This document shows, one piece after another, positions 8,437 through 16,950 of a stretch of DNA of 64,000 nt (position 1 is the first letter of the stretch; every line of letters starts with the position of its first letter). The notes below the pieces were generated by a model. It saw only the letters and a list, made by a program, of their open reading frames with translations. It searched no databases and was not told the origin of the DNA. Where the stretch lies: contig JAAZFC010000070.1 of assembly GCA_012511955.1 (NCBI GenBank), forward strand, positions 1-64,000. Direction: 5' to 3'. The position numbers and the translations under genes were made by a program. The DNA is from Fibrobacter sp. (GTDB taxonomy: Bacteria; Fibrobacterota; Fibrobacteria; Fibrobacterales; Fibrobacteraceae).

Positions 8437-9930
8437 ATGTTATTAGAATCTTTTGCAGATGAAAAACAGTTCCTGAGTTTGGCACAAAAAGCCAATGTGA
8501 TTCCCGTGGGAGTCAAAATTTTAGCAGATACTGAAACCCCGGTGTCTGTGTTGGCGCGTTTTATGGATCAGGATTCTTTTTTCCTCTTAGAATCCGTGAC
8601 GGGAGGGGAACGCTGGGGGCGTTATAGTTTTATGGGATTGCATCCCAAAGTGCGCTTGTCGGTCTATCGCGACGAAGTCGTGGTGCGCGAAGGTATCGCC
8701 CAGCAACGCTTGGCTCACCAGGGCAAGCCTTTAGAGGTGTTGCGCGAAATTATGCAGCAGTATCAGCTGGCGGAAATTCCCCAGATGCCCCGTTTTGCAG
8801 GGGGGATGGTGGGTTATATGACTTATGAAATGTCGCATTTTTTTGAACCCAAAGTGAAAAACTTGCTCCCCCCCGAAAAACCGTTGGCGGATTTTATCAT
8901 TCCCGAAATGCTCTTGATTTTCGACAATGTGGATCACACATTGAGCGTGCTTTCCTTGGCTTTTAGCCAGGGTGAAAGCGATTTGTCCCAACTCTACGCT
9001 CAAAGTGTGAAACGCCTCAACCAAGTGTTGCAAATTTTGCAAAGCCCGGCCCCCGCCATGGATGCTACGCCTAGCGAAAAAGATTTGCGCCCCCAAGCCA
9101 CCATGGCTCCAGAGGATTTTGAGGCGAGCGTAGAGAAAATCAAAGCTCATATTGCCCGCGGCGATGTGGTGCAAACGGTGTTTTCTCAAAGCTTTGTGTG
9201 CGAAGTCCCCGAAAATCTTTTGGGATTGTATCGCGCCCAGCGCCACTTGAACCCCAGCCCTTATATGTATTTTATGCGTTTGGCCGGGGTTGATCTCATA
9301 GGATCTAGCCCCGAAACCATGGTGCGCCTCGAACAGCAACGCGCTTGTTTGCGCCCCATTGCTGGGACGCGCCCCCGGGGGGAAACGCCCCAGCAAGACC
9401 TAGCTTTGGCAGATGAACTGCTCAAAGATGAAAAAGAGCGAGCGGAGCATTTGATGCTGGTAGATCTTGGGCGCAGCGAGCTGGGACGCGTGGCCTTGAC
9501 TGGCACGGTGCAAGTCAAAGACTTGATGGTGGTGGAACGCTATTCCCATGTGATGCACTTGGTGTCCGAAATCGCCGCAGAATTGGGCGATGAATACGAC
9601 GCTTTTGACTTGTTGCAATCATCTTTCCCGGCGGGAACCTTGTCGGGAGCTCCCAAAGTGCGTGCCATGGAAATCATCGCCGAGCTAGAAAACGAAGCTC
9701 GGGGCGCTTATGGCGGTGCGGTGGGTTATGTGTCTTTTGATGGCAATATGGATTTTGCCATTTGCATTCGCACCGCCGTGGTGGAAGATGGTCGTCTTTC
9801 TTTGCGTGCTGGTGCCGGAGTAGTGGCAGATTCCCACGCCCCCACCGAGAGAGAAGAAACTATAAACAAAGCTGGCGCCGTGGCTCGAGCTTTAGAACTT
9901 TTACAATCACCTTTAAAACACCAAGGTTAG
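8437..9930 (+). CDS. trpE: Anthranilate synthase component I
   Basis: The 497-residue protein converts chorismate to anthranilate using ammonia, normally supplied by TrpG. The N-terminal part carries the LLES tryptophan-feedback motif. The chorismate-binding domain fills the C-terminal half, with hallmark blocks PSPYMYF, PIAGTRPRG and FPAGTLSGAPK. An AGAGG site lies 6 bases before the ATG. It is the first structural gene behind the attenuator, and its stop lies two bases before the trpG start. Because the partner TrpG lacks its catalytic cysteine, this subunit may depend on free ammonia or on another amidotransferase. Confidence 0.95.
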   Translation: MLLESFADEKQFLSLAQKANVIPVGVKILADTETPVSVLARFMDQDSFFLLESVTGGERWGRYSFMGLHPKVRLSVYRDEVVVREGIAQQRLAHQGKPLEVLREIMQQYQLAEIPQMPRFAGGMVGYMTYEMSHFFEPKVKNLLPPEKPLADFIIPEMLLIFDNVDHTLSVLSLAFSQGESDLSQLYAQSVKRLNQVLQILQSPAPAMDATPSEKDLRPQATMAPEDFEASVEKIKAHIARGDVVQTVFSQSFVCEVPENLLGLYRAQRHLNPSPYMYFMRLAGVDLIGSSPETMVRLEQQRACLRPIAGTRPRGETPQQDLALADELLKDEKERAEHLMLVDLGRSELGRVALTGTVQVKDLMVVERYSHVMHLVSEIAAELGDEYDAFDLLQSSFPAGTLSGAPKVRAMEIIAELENEARGAYGGAVGYVSFDGNMDFAICIRTAVVEDGRLSLRAGAGVVADSHAPTEREETINKAGAVARALELLQSPLKHQG

Positions 9931-9932
9931 TT

Positions 9933-10571
9933 ATGATTTTAGTAATAGATAATTATGGCTCTTTTAGTTACAATATTGTGCAATATTTGCGCGAAATGGA
10001 CGCCGAAGTACAAGTGCGCCGCAACGACGAAGTTTCCGTGACAGAAATAGTGGATTTGTCTCCCCAAGCTATTGTGCTTAGTCCCGGTACGGGGCTCCCG
10101 GAGCAAAGTGGTGTGAGTTGGGAGCTTATGGGGGCTTTAGCAGGAAAATTACCCATTTTAGGCATAGGATTGGGGCACCATATTGTGGCGGAATATTATG
10201 GGGCTAAAATTGTAGCTGCCCCCCAACTACTGCATGGCAAAACCGTGGTGGTACAACCCCAAGCCCAAGGGATATTTGCAGGTATGCAAAGGGATTTTAA
10301 AGGCGCTTGTTACCATAGTTTGGTGGTGGATCCTGAGAGTATTCCCGCAGATTTGCAGGTGTTAGGTCAAGCAGAAAGTGGCGAAATTATGGCCTTAAGT
10401 CATAAAAAACACCCCACCATAGGCTTACAATTTCACCCCGAAGCCATAATGACCCCCATGGGAAAAAAGATTTTCCGCAACTTTTTGCAAATAATGGCCG
10501 AGTATTCAGCTAGTTCAGCAAGTTCAGTAAGCCCAGCAAGTTCTGCTAGTTCATCAGGCTTGGATAAATGA
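9933..10571 (+). CDS. trpG: Anthranilate synthase component II, catalytic Cys replaced by Gly
   Basis: A 212-residue class I glutamine amidotransferase domain lying directly between trpE and trpD. The family motif G-x-C-x-G-H-Q reads GIGLGHH here: residue 79, the nucleophilic cysteine, is Gly (codon GGA), and the next motif Gln is His83. The other two triad positions, His169 and Glu171 (FHPEA), are intact. DNYDSF is altered to DNYGSF near the N-terminus. The C-terminus carries an extra Ser/Ala-rich tail (about residues 191-208). From family knowledge, loss of the cysteine should abolish glutaminase activity while possibly retaining a structural role on TrpE. The reading frame is intact and the fold residues are kept, so this is not an obvious pseudogene. 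The ATG at 9933 is chosen because it directly follows the trpE stop. Confidence 0.88.
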   Translation: MILVIDNYGSFSYNIVQYLREMDAEVQVRRNDEVSVTEIVDLSPQAIVLSPGTGLPEQSGVSWELMGALAGKLPILGIGLGHHIVAEYYGAKIVAAPQLLHGKTVVVQPQAQGIFAGMQRDFKGACYHSLVVDPESIPADLQVLGQAESGEIMALSHKKHPTIGLQFHPEAIMTPMGKKIFRNFLQIMAEYSASSASSVSPASSASSSGLDK

Positions 10572-10581
10572 GGTAAAGCAA

Positions 10582-11601
10582 ATGCAATTCAAAGATTTTT
10601 TAAACAAAATAACCCAGGGAAACAACCTGAGCGAAAGCGAAACCTCCCAAGCGGTGGGGCAGATTTTAGAAGGACAGTGGACTTTGGCACAAATGGGAGC
10701 TTTTTTGGGCGCTTTGAGCACCAAAGGCGAAGTGGTGGACGAAGTGGCAGGAGCGGCTGGAGCCATGCGGCGCAAAGCCATACGCGTCCAAGCTCTCGGG
10801 CAAACAGTCATAGACACCTGCGGTACTGGGGGAGACGGCTCCAATACCTTTAATATATCCACTGCCACAGCTTTAGTGGTGGCGGGTGCAGGGGTGGCGG
10901 TGGCCAAACACGGCAATCGTTCTATTTCTAGTTTATGCGGTAGCGCCGATGTGCTCGAAGCTCTGGGAATCAATTTTGCCGTGGCCCCCGATGTCATGGA
11001 AAACGCCCTTAACGAAATCGGTTTATGCTTTTTGTATGCCCCCGATTATCACGGAGCCATGAAACACGCCATGCCCGTTCGCAAGGAGTTGGGAGTGCGC
11101 ACCATTTTTAATATGCTAGGCCCTTTGACCAACCCCGCCGCCGCAACTTGCCAATTAGTGGGGGTTTTTAAACCCGACTTAACGGAAATGTTCGCCCAGG
11201 TTTTAGGTCGTTTAGGAACTCGCCGTGCCATGGTGGTTCACGGACACGATGGTTTAGATGAAATCAGCTTATTTGCACCCACTAGGGTTTCGGAGCTCAA
11301 AGATGGGGTGGTAAAAACCTATGATATTGAGCCGGAACAGTGGTTTTTAGACCCTGGGGATTACGAAGACATGGTGGGAGGCGATGCGGAGCACAATGCT
11401 AAAATGCTCAGCGATGTGTTGCAAGGTAGTACCGGAGCTGCCCGCCATGTGGTGTTGCTCAATGCCGCTGCGGCTTTGGTGGTGGCCGAAAAAGCTGAAA
11501 ATATGGACGTAGGTATTAAGCTGGCTGCAGAAGCCATTGATAGCGGAGCTGCTTGGGATAAATTACAAGCATTAGTGGCATACACCAAGGAAGCATCATG
11601 A
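10582..11601 (+). CDS. trpD: Anthranilate phosphoribosyltransferase
   Basis: A 339-residue protein of standard length that transfers phosphoribose from PRPP to anthranilate. The glycine-rich PRPP-binding motif DTCGTGGDGSNTFN lies near residues 78-91, followed by the KHGNRS anthranilate/metal-binding block near residue 110. It is a stand-alone TrpD, not fused to TrpG. Its TGA stop overlaps the ATG of trpC (ATGA), indicating translational coupling. Confidence 0.96.
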   Translation: MQFKDFLNKITQGNNLSESETSQAVGQILEGQWTLAQMGAFLGALSTKGEVVDEVAGAAGAMRRKAIRVQALGQTVIDTCGTGGDGSNTFNISTATALVVAGAGVAVAKHGNRSISSLCGSADVLEALGINFAVAPDVMENALNEIGLCFLYAPDYHGAMKHAMPVRKELGVRTIFNMLGPLTNPAAATCQLVGVFKPDLTEMFAQVLGRLGTRRAMVVHGHDGLDEISLFAPTRVSELKDGVVKTYDIEPEQWFLDPGDYEDMVGGDAEHNAKMLSDVLQGSTGAARHVVLLNAAAALVVAEKAENMDVGIKLAAEAIDSGAAWDKLQALVAYTKEAS

Positions 11602-12380
11602 CTATTTTAGAACGCATTGTGGCGGATAAATTGGCAGAAGTCGCTGCACGCCAAGCCCAAACCAGCTTAAAAGAACTGGAATTAAGCGGTGCAAAACGCA
11701 CAGATTTCCGGGATTTTCATGGCGCATTGACCCAACCTGGAGTGCAAATTATTGCCGAAATCAAGCGCGCATCCCCTTCCAAAGGCGATTTGGACTTAAA
11801 TTTAGATCCTGCAAAATTGGCACAACAATACGAAGCTGGAGGAGCTGCGGCGCTTTCGGTGCTCACCGAAGGCAAGTATTTCCGTGGTTCAGATCAAGAT
11901 TTGCAGGCGGCTCGCCAAGCTACCAATATTCCGGTTTTGCGCAAAGATTTTATTTTGACGCCTTATCAAGCTTACGAAGCTTTGGCCTTGGGTGCCGACG
12001 CTATTTTATTGATTGTGCGAATTTTAAGCGATGAACAGTTGGAGGAATTGCACCAATTAGCCATAAACTTGGGTTTGGGCGTGTTGGTGGAAGTCCACGA
12101 CGAGGCGGATTTGCAAAGAACTCTATCTTTAAAACCACAATTAATAGGTATTAATAATAGAGATTTAAGTTCCTTTCACACCGATATAAACGTGGCCATG
12201 CGGGTGGCTCAGCAAGTGCAAAATGGTTTGCCCATTGCCTTGTCAGGGATAAGCAGTCTGGACGATGCTGCTGCGAATTTGCGCCAAGGATTGCGTCACT
12301 TTTTAGTGGGCGAAGCTTTAGTAAAGGCCAAAAACAGCACGGATTTTTTGCGACAACTGCGCGCTTTGCCCGAGGACTAA
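11598..12380 (+). CDS. trpC: Indole-3-glycerol phosphate synthase
   Basis: A 260-residue TIM barrel that closes carboxyphenylaminodeoxyribulose phosphate to indole-3-glycerol phosphate. The hallmark IAEIKRASPSKG appears near residues 53-64, with LRKDFI in the middle and GINNRDL toward the C-terminal half. It is a stand-alone enzyme, not fused to TrpF. The start overlaps the trpD stop by 4 bases, and trpF follows after 4 bases. Confidence 0.96.
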   Translation: MTILERIVADKLAEVAARQAQTSLKELELSGAKRTDFRDFHGALTQPGVQIIAEIKRASPSKGDLDLNLDPAKLAQQYEAGGAAALSVLTEGKYFRGSDQDLQAARQATNIPVLRKDFILTPYQAYEALALGADAILLIVRILSDEQLEELHQLAINLGLGVLVEVHDEADLQRTLSLKPQLIGINNRDLSSFHTDINVAMRVAQQVQNGLPIALSGISSLDDAAANLRQGLRHFLVGEALVKAKNSTDFLRQLRALPED

Positions 12381-12384
12381 GCTA

Positions 12385-13041
12385 ATGAGTTTACAAGTTA
12401 AAATATGTGGTTTAACCCAAGCAGAACAAGCCGCTCAATGTGCTCAATTAGGTGCCGATGCTTTGGGAGTGATTTTTTACCCTCCTAGTCCCCGTCATAT
12501 TGATTTGGTCCAAGCTACAGAAATAGTTCAAGCGGCTGCAGAAACCCCCGTGGTGGGTGTGTTTGTGAATACTTCTGTGGAGAAAATCGTGCATATTTGC
12601 CAAAGTGCAGGCATTCATTGGGTGCAATTACATGGTGCGGAATGTCCTGGGGTGGTAGCAGCCTTGCAAGAGCGAGGTTTTAGGGTGATTAAGGTTTTGC
12701 GCAGTTTAGGAGTGTCCTTAGAGCGAGACATGGGTCGCTATGCCCATGCCGATGGGATTATGGTGGAAGCGGGGCAAGGGCCTTTGCCCGGCGGCAATGG
12801 TAGTGCTTGGCAATGGGAAGAGGCTCAAGTGGTGAGTTCTCAACGACCTTTAGCCTTAGCTGGAGGCCTAAATGCTGACAATATTTTAAAGGCAGCGGTG
12901 AGTGCTCAAGCTTCGCTTTTGGATTTGAGTTCGGGGGTGGAAAAATCCCCAGGTATTAAAGATTTAACCCAGGTCGAAGAGCTTTTAACTAAAGTACAAG
13001 CCTACGAAGCTACCTGGGAACATGGAGTTATAATCAGATGA
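12385..13041 (+). CDS. trpF: Phosphoribosylanthranilate isomerase
   Basis: A 218-residue TIM barrel catalysing the Amadori rearrangement of phosphoribosylanthranilate. The N-terminal KICGLT motif supplies the catalytic cysteine (Cys8). The phosphate-binding LAGGLN block and the C-terminal [14 protein letters not shown] motif are present. The TGA stop overlaps the trpB ATG by 4 bases. Confidence 0.96.
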   Translation: MSLQVKICGLTQAEQAAQCAQLGADALGVIFYPPSPRHIDLVQATEIVQAAAETPVVGVFVNTSVEKIVHICQSAGIHWVQLHGAECPGVVAALQERGFRVIKVLRSLGVSLERDMGRYAHADGIMVEAGQGPLPGGNGSAWQWEEAQVVSSQRPLALAGGLNADNILKAAVSAQASLLDLSSGVEKSPGIKDLTQVEELLTKVQAYEATWEHGVIIR

Positions 13042-14237
13042 CAAAAATTATTGGAACTTATCCCAATGCCCGTGGGCATTTTGGAATTTACGGTGGACAA
13101 TATGTGGGGGAAACCCTAATGCCCGCTTTGATAGAATTAGAAAAAGCTTATGCAGCAGTGCAAAAAGATCAAAGTTTTTGGGAAGAATACCGCCAAGTTC
13201 TCGCCGATTATGTGGGGCGACCCACTAGTTTGGACTTTGCGGAGCGTTTGACAGACCATGTAGGGGGAGCGCAAATATATTTGAAACGAGAAGATCAAAA
13301 TCATACCGGAGCCCATAAGGTAAACAACACGGTGGGGCAAATCTTGTTAGCTCGGCGTATGGGCAAAACCCGGGTAATCGCCGAAACAGGAGCCGGGCAG
13401 CATGGCGTGGCCACCGCCACTTTGGCGGCGCGCTACGGCTTGGAATGTATGGTGTTCATGGGGGCCGAAGATGTGCGCCGCCAAGCGCCCAATGTCCAGC
13501 GCATGAAGCTTTTGGGGGCCGAAGTGGTGGCAGTGGATTCGGGAACGGCCACGCTGAAAGATGCCATGAACGAGGCCATGCGCTATTGGGCGGCTGCCGT
13601 TAGCGACACATTTTATGTGATCGGCACTGTGGCGGGGCCCAGCCCATATCCGCAAATAGTGCGGGATTTTCAGCGCATCATCGGCGACGAAGCTCGCAGA
13701 CAATTTATGCAAAAATTCGACGCTTTGCCCGATTTGCTAGTGGCTTGCGTGGGGGGAGGTTCCAACGCTATGGGTTTATTTTACCCTTTCTTAGACGATG
13801 ATTGTGCCATTTTGGGCATAGAAGCCGGGGGCGAAGGCGAACACACCCAACGCCATGCCGCCACATTGGGGCAGGGTAGGGTAGGCGTGCTGCACGGCTC
13901 CAAGTCTTATATGCTCCAAGATCGTTTTGGGCAAGTGGTGGAAACTCATTCCATTTCTGCGGGTTTAGATTACCCGGGCGTGGGTCCAGAGCATTCTTTG
14001 CTTAAAGATCTGGGACGGGCGCGCTATGAATCCGTTAGCGATGCCGAAGCTTTGGAAGCTTTTCAGCTTTTAGCGCGCTTGGAAGGAATTATCCCCGCTT
14101 TGGAAAGTTCCCACGCCTTGGCTGGAGCTATGCGCACCGCCAAAACCATGAAATCTTCCCAAAGGATTTTAGTCAATCTTTCCGGTCGTGGGGACAAAGA
14201 TTTAGACCACGCCCTCAGCTTAATAAATTTGGATTAG
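13038..14237 (+). CDS. trpB: Tryptophan synthase beta chain
   Basis: A 399-residue PLP enzyme that condenses indole with serine. The PLP lysine is Lys94 within HTGAHKVNN. The glycine-rich phosphate-binding GGGSNAMG motif and the [10 protein letters not shown] catalytic loop are intact. Its length and N-terminus ([11 protein letters not shown]) are those of the standard TrpB1 subfamily, which works with TrpA. trpA follows after 8 bases. Confidence 0.97.
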   Translation: MTKIIGTYPNARGHFGIYGGQYVGETLMPALIELEKAYAAVQKDQSFWEEYRQVLADYVGRPTSLDFAERLTDHVGGAQIYLKREDQNHTGAHKVNNTVGQILLARRMGKTRVIAETGAGQHGVATATLAARYGLECMVFMGAEDVRRQAPNVQRMKLLGAEVVAVDSGTATLKDAMNEAMRYWAAAVSDTFYVIGTVAGPSPYPQIVRDFQRIIGDEARRQFMQKFDALPDLLVACVGGGSNAMGLFYPFLDDDCAILGIEAGGEGEHTQRHAATLGQGRVGVLHGSKSYMLQDRFGQVVETHSISAGLDYPGVGPEHSLLKDLGRARYESVSDAEALEAFQLLARLEGIIPALESSHALAGAMRTAKTMKSSQRILVNLSGRGDKDLDHALSLINLD

Positions 14238-14245
14238 GAGTAACA

Positions 14246-15046
14246 ATGAATCGCATTTCGCAAAAATTTGCAGAGTTAAAAAATCGCCAAGAAAAAGCTT
14301 TGGTGGCATATATTACCGCCGGAGATCCAGACTATGAGCGCAGTTTAGAGCTAATTAGCGCCGCCTGTGCCAATGGCGTAGATATTTTAGAGCTGGGCGT
14401 GCCCTTTTCAGACCCCACCGCCGACGGCCCAGTTATACAAGAGGCCGCTATACGCGCCCTGTCAACGGGCATGAATATTGAAAAAAGCTTTAAAATGGTG
14501 GCGGACATTCGCGTGCGCTTTCCGCAGTTGCCCATCGTATTGTTTAGCTATTACAATCCCCTATTTCAATACGATGCGGCAGAACTGTTCGCCCGTTGCC
14601 AAAAAGTCGGGGTAGATGGGCTTTTGGTGGTGGATTTACCCCCCGAAGAAGCCCAGGAAATCACCGCACATTTCCCCAATCCCGCCGCCTTGCCATTAAT
14701 TCGCCTCGTGGCTCCCACCACCCCCGTGGAGCGCAAACAACGCATCGCCCACGATGCCCAGGGCTTTTTGTATTTAATTACCCGAACCGGCGTAACCGGC
14801 ACCGGGGGCTTAGATGTGGATTATATTGCCCACCACGCCCGAGAACTGCGCGCGCAAACCAGTGTGCCTATATGCCTTGGTTTTGGAATTAGCACTGCAA
14901 AAGACATTCGCCAACTAGCCCCCCATGCAGATGGTTTAATAGTGGGAAGTGCCTTGGTAAAATTAGTGGCGGAGCACAAAGATAACCCCGATTTAACAAA
15001 AATAATAGCCCAAGCAGTGTGTGAGTTAAAAGCTGCTTGTAAATAG
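14246..15046 (+). CDS. trpA: Tryptophan synthase alpha chain
   Basis: A 266-residue TIM barrel that cleaves indole-3-glycerol phosphate and passes indole to TrpB. The catalytic pair Glu49 (ILELGVPFSDP) and Asp60 is present at the canonical numbering, and the RTGVTG phosphate loop is near residue 178. AGGAG precedes the ATG. It is the last trp gene. No clear terminator separates it from rpsD, which begins 89 bases later. Confidence 0.96.
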   Translation: MNRISQKFAELKNRQEKALVAYITAGDPDYERSLELISAACANGVDILELGVPFSDPTADGPVIQEAAIRALSTGMNIEKSFKMVADIRVRFPQLPIVLFSYYNPLFQYDAAELFARCQKVGVDGLLVVDLPPEEAQEITAHFPNPAALPLIRLVAPTTPVERKQRIAHDAQGFLYLITRTGVTGTGGLDVDYIAHHARELRAQTSVPICLGFGISTAKDIRQLAPHADGLIVGSALVKLVAEHKDNPDLTKIIAQAVCELKAACK

Positions 15047-15092
15047 AGGAAAATCATACTATCTTTGCTCCAAGTTTTGTGGGTCAAACACC

Positions 15093-15130
15093 ACCTGCAA
15101 AAATTATTCACCAAGGTGTTTATTGTAGGT
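15093..15130 (+). promoter_or_regulatory. Candidate rpsD leader hairpin sequestering the ribosome-binding site
   Basis: An 8-bp stem (ACCTGCAA at 15093-15100 with TTGTAGGT at 15123-15130) encloses a small inner CAC/GTG hairpin. Its 3' arm contains the GTAGG that serves as ribosome-binding site of rpsD. Such a fold could be an autoregulatory S4 site, but it matches no known S4 leader that I recognise. Confidence 0.35.
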
Positions 15131-15135
15131 AAACC

Positions 15136-15735
15136 ATGTATCATGGACCAAAAGCAAAAGTAGCCCGTTCATTGGGTCTAGCTGTTTCTCCAAAAACAGA
15201 AAAAGTTTTAGAACGCCGTAATTTTGGACCCGGCCAACACGGTCAAGGTCGTCGTAGGGCTCCATCAGTTTATAAAACCCAACTTGTAGAAAAACAAAGA
15301 TTGCGTTTTACTTATAATATTTCGGAAAAAGATATGTCGCGAGTTTTCCGTGATGCTAACCGTTTAGTTGGTTCCACTGGGGACTGGATTATGGTTATTT
15401 TGGAATCTCGTTTAGATGCAGTAATCTATCGCATGGGTTTTGCTCGCACCATGTTTGCCGCTCGTCAATATGTGGCTCACGGTCACTTCTTGGTAAATGG
15501 TAAGCGCAACTTTACTCCTTCTCGTCGTATCAAAGAGGGAGATGTTATCGAAGTGCGCGAACGCTCCAAAAATCATGTTCAAATTGCGGAAGCTATACAA
15601 GGAGCTCCAGAACCACCACCGTATTTGGAAGTGGATAAAGGTAAAATGCAAGGTAAAATGATCACTCGCCCTTTGCGCGAGCAGATTCCTGTTACTTTAA
15701 ATGAACAGCTTGTGGTGGAGTATTATTCTCGTTAA
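15136..15735 (+). CDS. rpsD: Small-subunit ribosomal protein S4
   Basis: A 199-residue S4 with the typical N-terminal domain (GPKAKVARSLG, then RRNFGPGQHGQ) and an S4 RNA-binding domain at about residues 92-155 (SRLDAVIYRMGFA...RQYVAHGHFLVNG). No zinc-binding cysteines are present. It nucleates assembly of the 30S body. It lies alone downstream of trpA rather than beside rpsK/rpoA. A GTG at 15115 could extend the protein by 7 residues, but the ATG at 15136 has the better spacing from GTAGG. Confidence 0.95.
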   Translation: MYHGPKAKVARSLGLAVSPKTEKVLERRNFGPGQHGQGRRRAPSVYKTQLVEKQRLRFTYNISEKDMSRVFRDANRLVGSTGDWIMVILESRLDAVIYRMGFARTMFAARQYVAHGHFLVNGKRNFTPSRRIKEGDVIEVRERSKNHVQIAEAIQGAPEPPPYLEVDKGKMQGKMITRPLREQIPVTLNEQLVVEYYSR

Positions 15736-15748
15736 TAAAATCTGTTTT

Positions 15749-15777
15749 AAAGCATTTCGTCTTTTGGAAATGCTTTT
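15749..15777 (+). terminator. Terminator after rpsD
   Basis: A 10-bp stem (AAAGCATTTC / GAAATGCTTT) with an 8-base loop is followed only by a short T stretch. It is a modest intrinsic terminator, 13 bases after the rpsD stop. Confidence 0.65.
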
Positions 15778-15881
15778 CATAGATAAAATAGTGCTATATA
15801 TCGAGAAAAAAACAAATCTACCTAACAAATGTGTATTATTAATCTATAATGTGCAATGATTTAGTTTAATGGGTGTTTGGT

Positions 15882-16448
15882 ATGCTAGTTTTAGAAACAA
15901 TAAAAAATCGTCGTTCTGTTAGAAGCTTTGAGTCTAAGTCCATAACTGCAGAAGATTTATTAGAAATTTTAACTGCAGGCACTTGGGCACCATTTTATGG
16001 TAGTGGTGAACCATGGCATTTTATTAAAGTGGGTGCTCAAACCCGCGCTAAAATTAGTGAACATTATTCACAGTATATGGAAGCTGGTCCTCTCAAAAGC
16101 CCAGATTTCCCGGAAGAGCGCAAAGCTTTTGTACGAGAGTTTGTAAAAGATTTCGGTAATGCAGCAGAATTGATTGTTGTAAAACATTCAGCTCCTCAAA
16201 GCCCCTTAGATGAGCATGACTTTCCTTTAGCTTCAGCGGCGGCAGTACAAAATATTTTGCTTGCTGCATGGGAAAAGGGAATCGCTAGCGTGTGGCTTTC
16301 CATAGGAGTAATTCCTGGTGTGCGTCAAGAACTGCAATTGGCAGAAAAGGAAGATATTGCTGGAGTAATTGCTTTAGGCTATGCCAAGCAAGTGCCTCCT
16401 GCGCAAGCGCGTACCCCAGTGACTGAAAGATTGATAGAATTACCTTAA
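15882..16448 (+). CDS. Nitroreductase-family flavoprotein
   Basis: A 188-residue FMN-dependent nitroreductase-like protein. The N-terminal NRRSVRSF block binds the FMN phosphate, and the W-x-P-F-Y-G-S-G-E-PW-H-F segment follows near residue 40. A central SAAAVQNILLAAWEKGI helix and the C-terminal ALGYAK motif complete the fold. The substrate cannot be inferred. The frame opens at GTG 15873, three codons upstream, but the ATG at 15882 gives the usual family N-terminus. It is a single gene between two terminators. Confidence 0.85.
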   Translation: MLVLETIKNRRSVRSFESKSITAEDLLEILTAGTWAPFYGSGEPWHFIKVGAQTRAKISEHYSQYMEAGPLKSPDFPEERKAFVREFVKDFGNAAELIVVKHSAPQSPLDEHDFPLASAAAVQNILLAAWEKGIASVWLSIGVIPGVRQELQLAEKEDIAGVIALGYAKQVPPAQARTPVTERLIELP

Positions 16449-16453
16449 TTTTT

Positions 16454-16515
16454 GCCATAGCGATGTGTGCGGGTTTCTCCTTTTGCCCAATCATATTTCG
16501 CTATGGCACTTTTTT
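16454..16515 (+). terminator. Terminator-like hairpin with long loop
   Basis: A perfect 10-bp stem GCCATAGCGA / TCGCTATGGC (16454-16463 with 16498-16507) encloses a 34-base loop and is followed by ACTTTTTT. It is probably the nitroreductase terminator, but the long loop is unusual and could be the body of a short RNA. Confidence 0.6.
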
Positions 16516-16551
16516 ATTGCAAATCCATATAAAATCTGCTATTATATTTAA

Positions 16552-16950
16552 ATGAATAAAGCAAATATTGAAAAAGCTCTTAAAATCGAGTGGAATGATG
16601 AATATTCTTTAGGCGATCCTATAATTGATAAACAACATCGCACTATTATAGAATATTCCAAATTAGTGTTTGAAACCACAGAACCCAAAGAAGTAGTTAG
16701 AAGGGTCTTAGATTTGTATGTATATACGCGCAAACATTTTTCCAGCGAAGAACAGATAATGCGTGAGCGAAAGTTTAATTTGTTGTCAAAACATCGTGAA
16801 CAGCACAATGCTATTATCACAAGATTAAGCGAATGTATGGAAGAAATTAAAATTAATCCTGAAAAAGCCCATAAATTGTTGCATGAGGTTATGTCAGAAT
16901 GGATTATTAAGCATATTTTAACAGAAGATATGAAAATTCCCAAGCCATGA
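16552..16950 (+). CDS. Bacteriohemerythrin
   Basis: A 132-residue single-domain hemerythrin that binds O2 reversibly at a non-haem diiron site. All seven expected ligands are visible: His29 (DKQH), His62 and Glu66 (KHFSSEE), His81 and His85 (HREQH), and His121 with Asp126 (HILTED). It may deliver or scavenge oxygen in a cell that otherwise avoids it. Its TGA stop overlaps the rdgB ATG (ATGA), so the two are probably translated together. Confidence 0.93.
   Translation: MNKANIEKALKIEWNDEYSLGDPIIDKQHRTIIEYSKLVFETTEPKEVVRRVLDLYVYTRKHFSSEEQIMRERKFNLLSKHREQHNAIITRLSECMEEIKINPEKAHKLLHEVMSEWIIKHILTEDMKIPKP

Noticed and set aside
9762-10571. A longer frame reading into trpG from 9762
   Set aside because: The first 57 codons overlap trpE and have no similarity to an amidotransferase; the ATG at 9933 directly after the trpE stop is the natural start.
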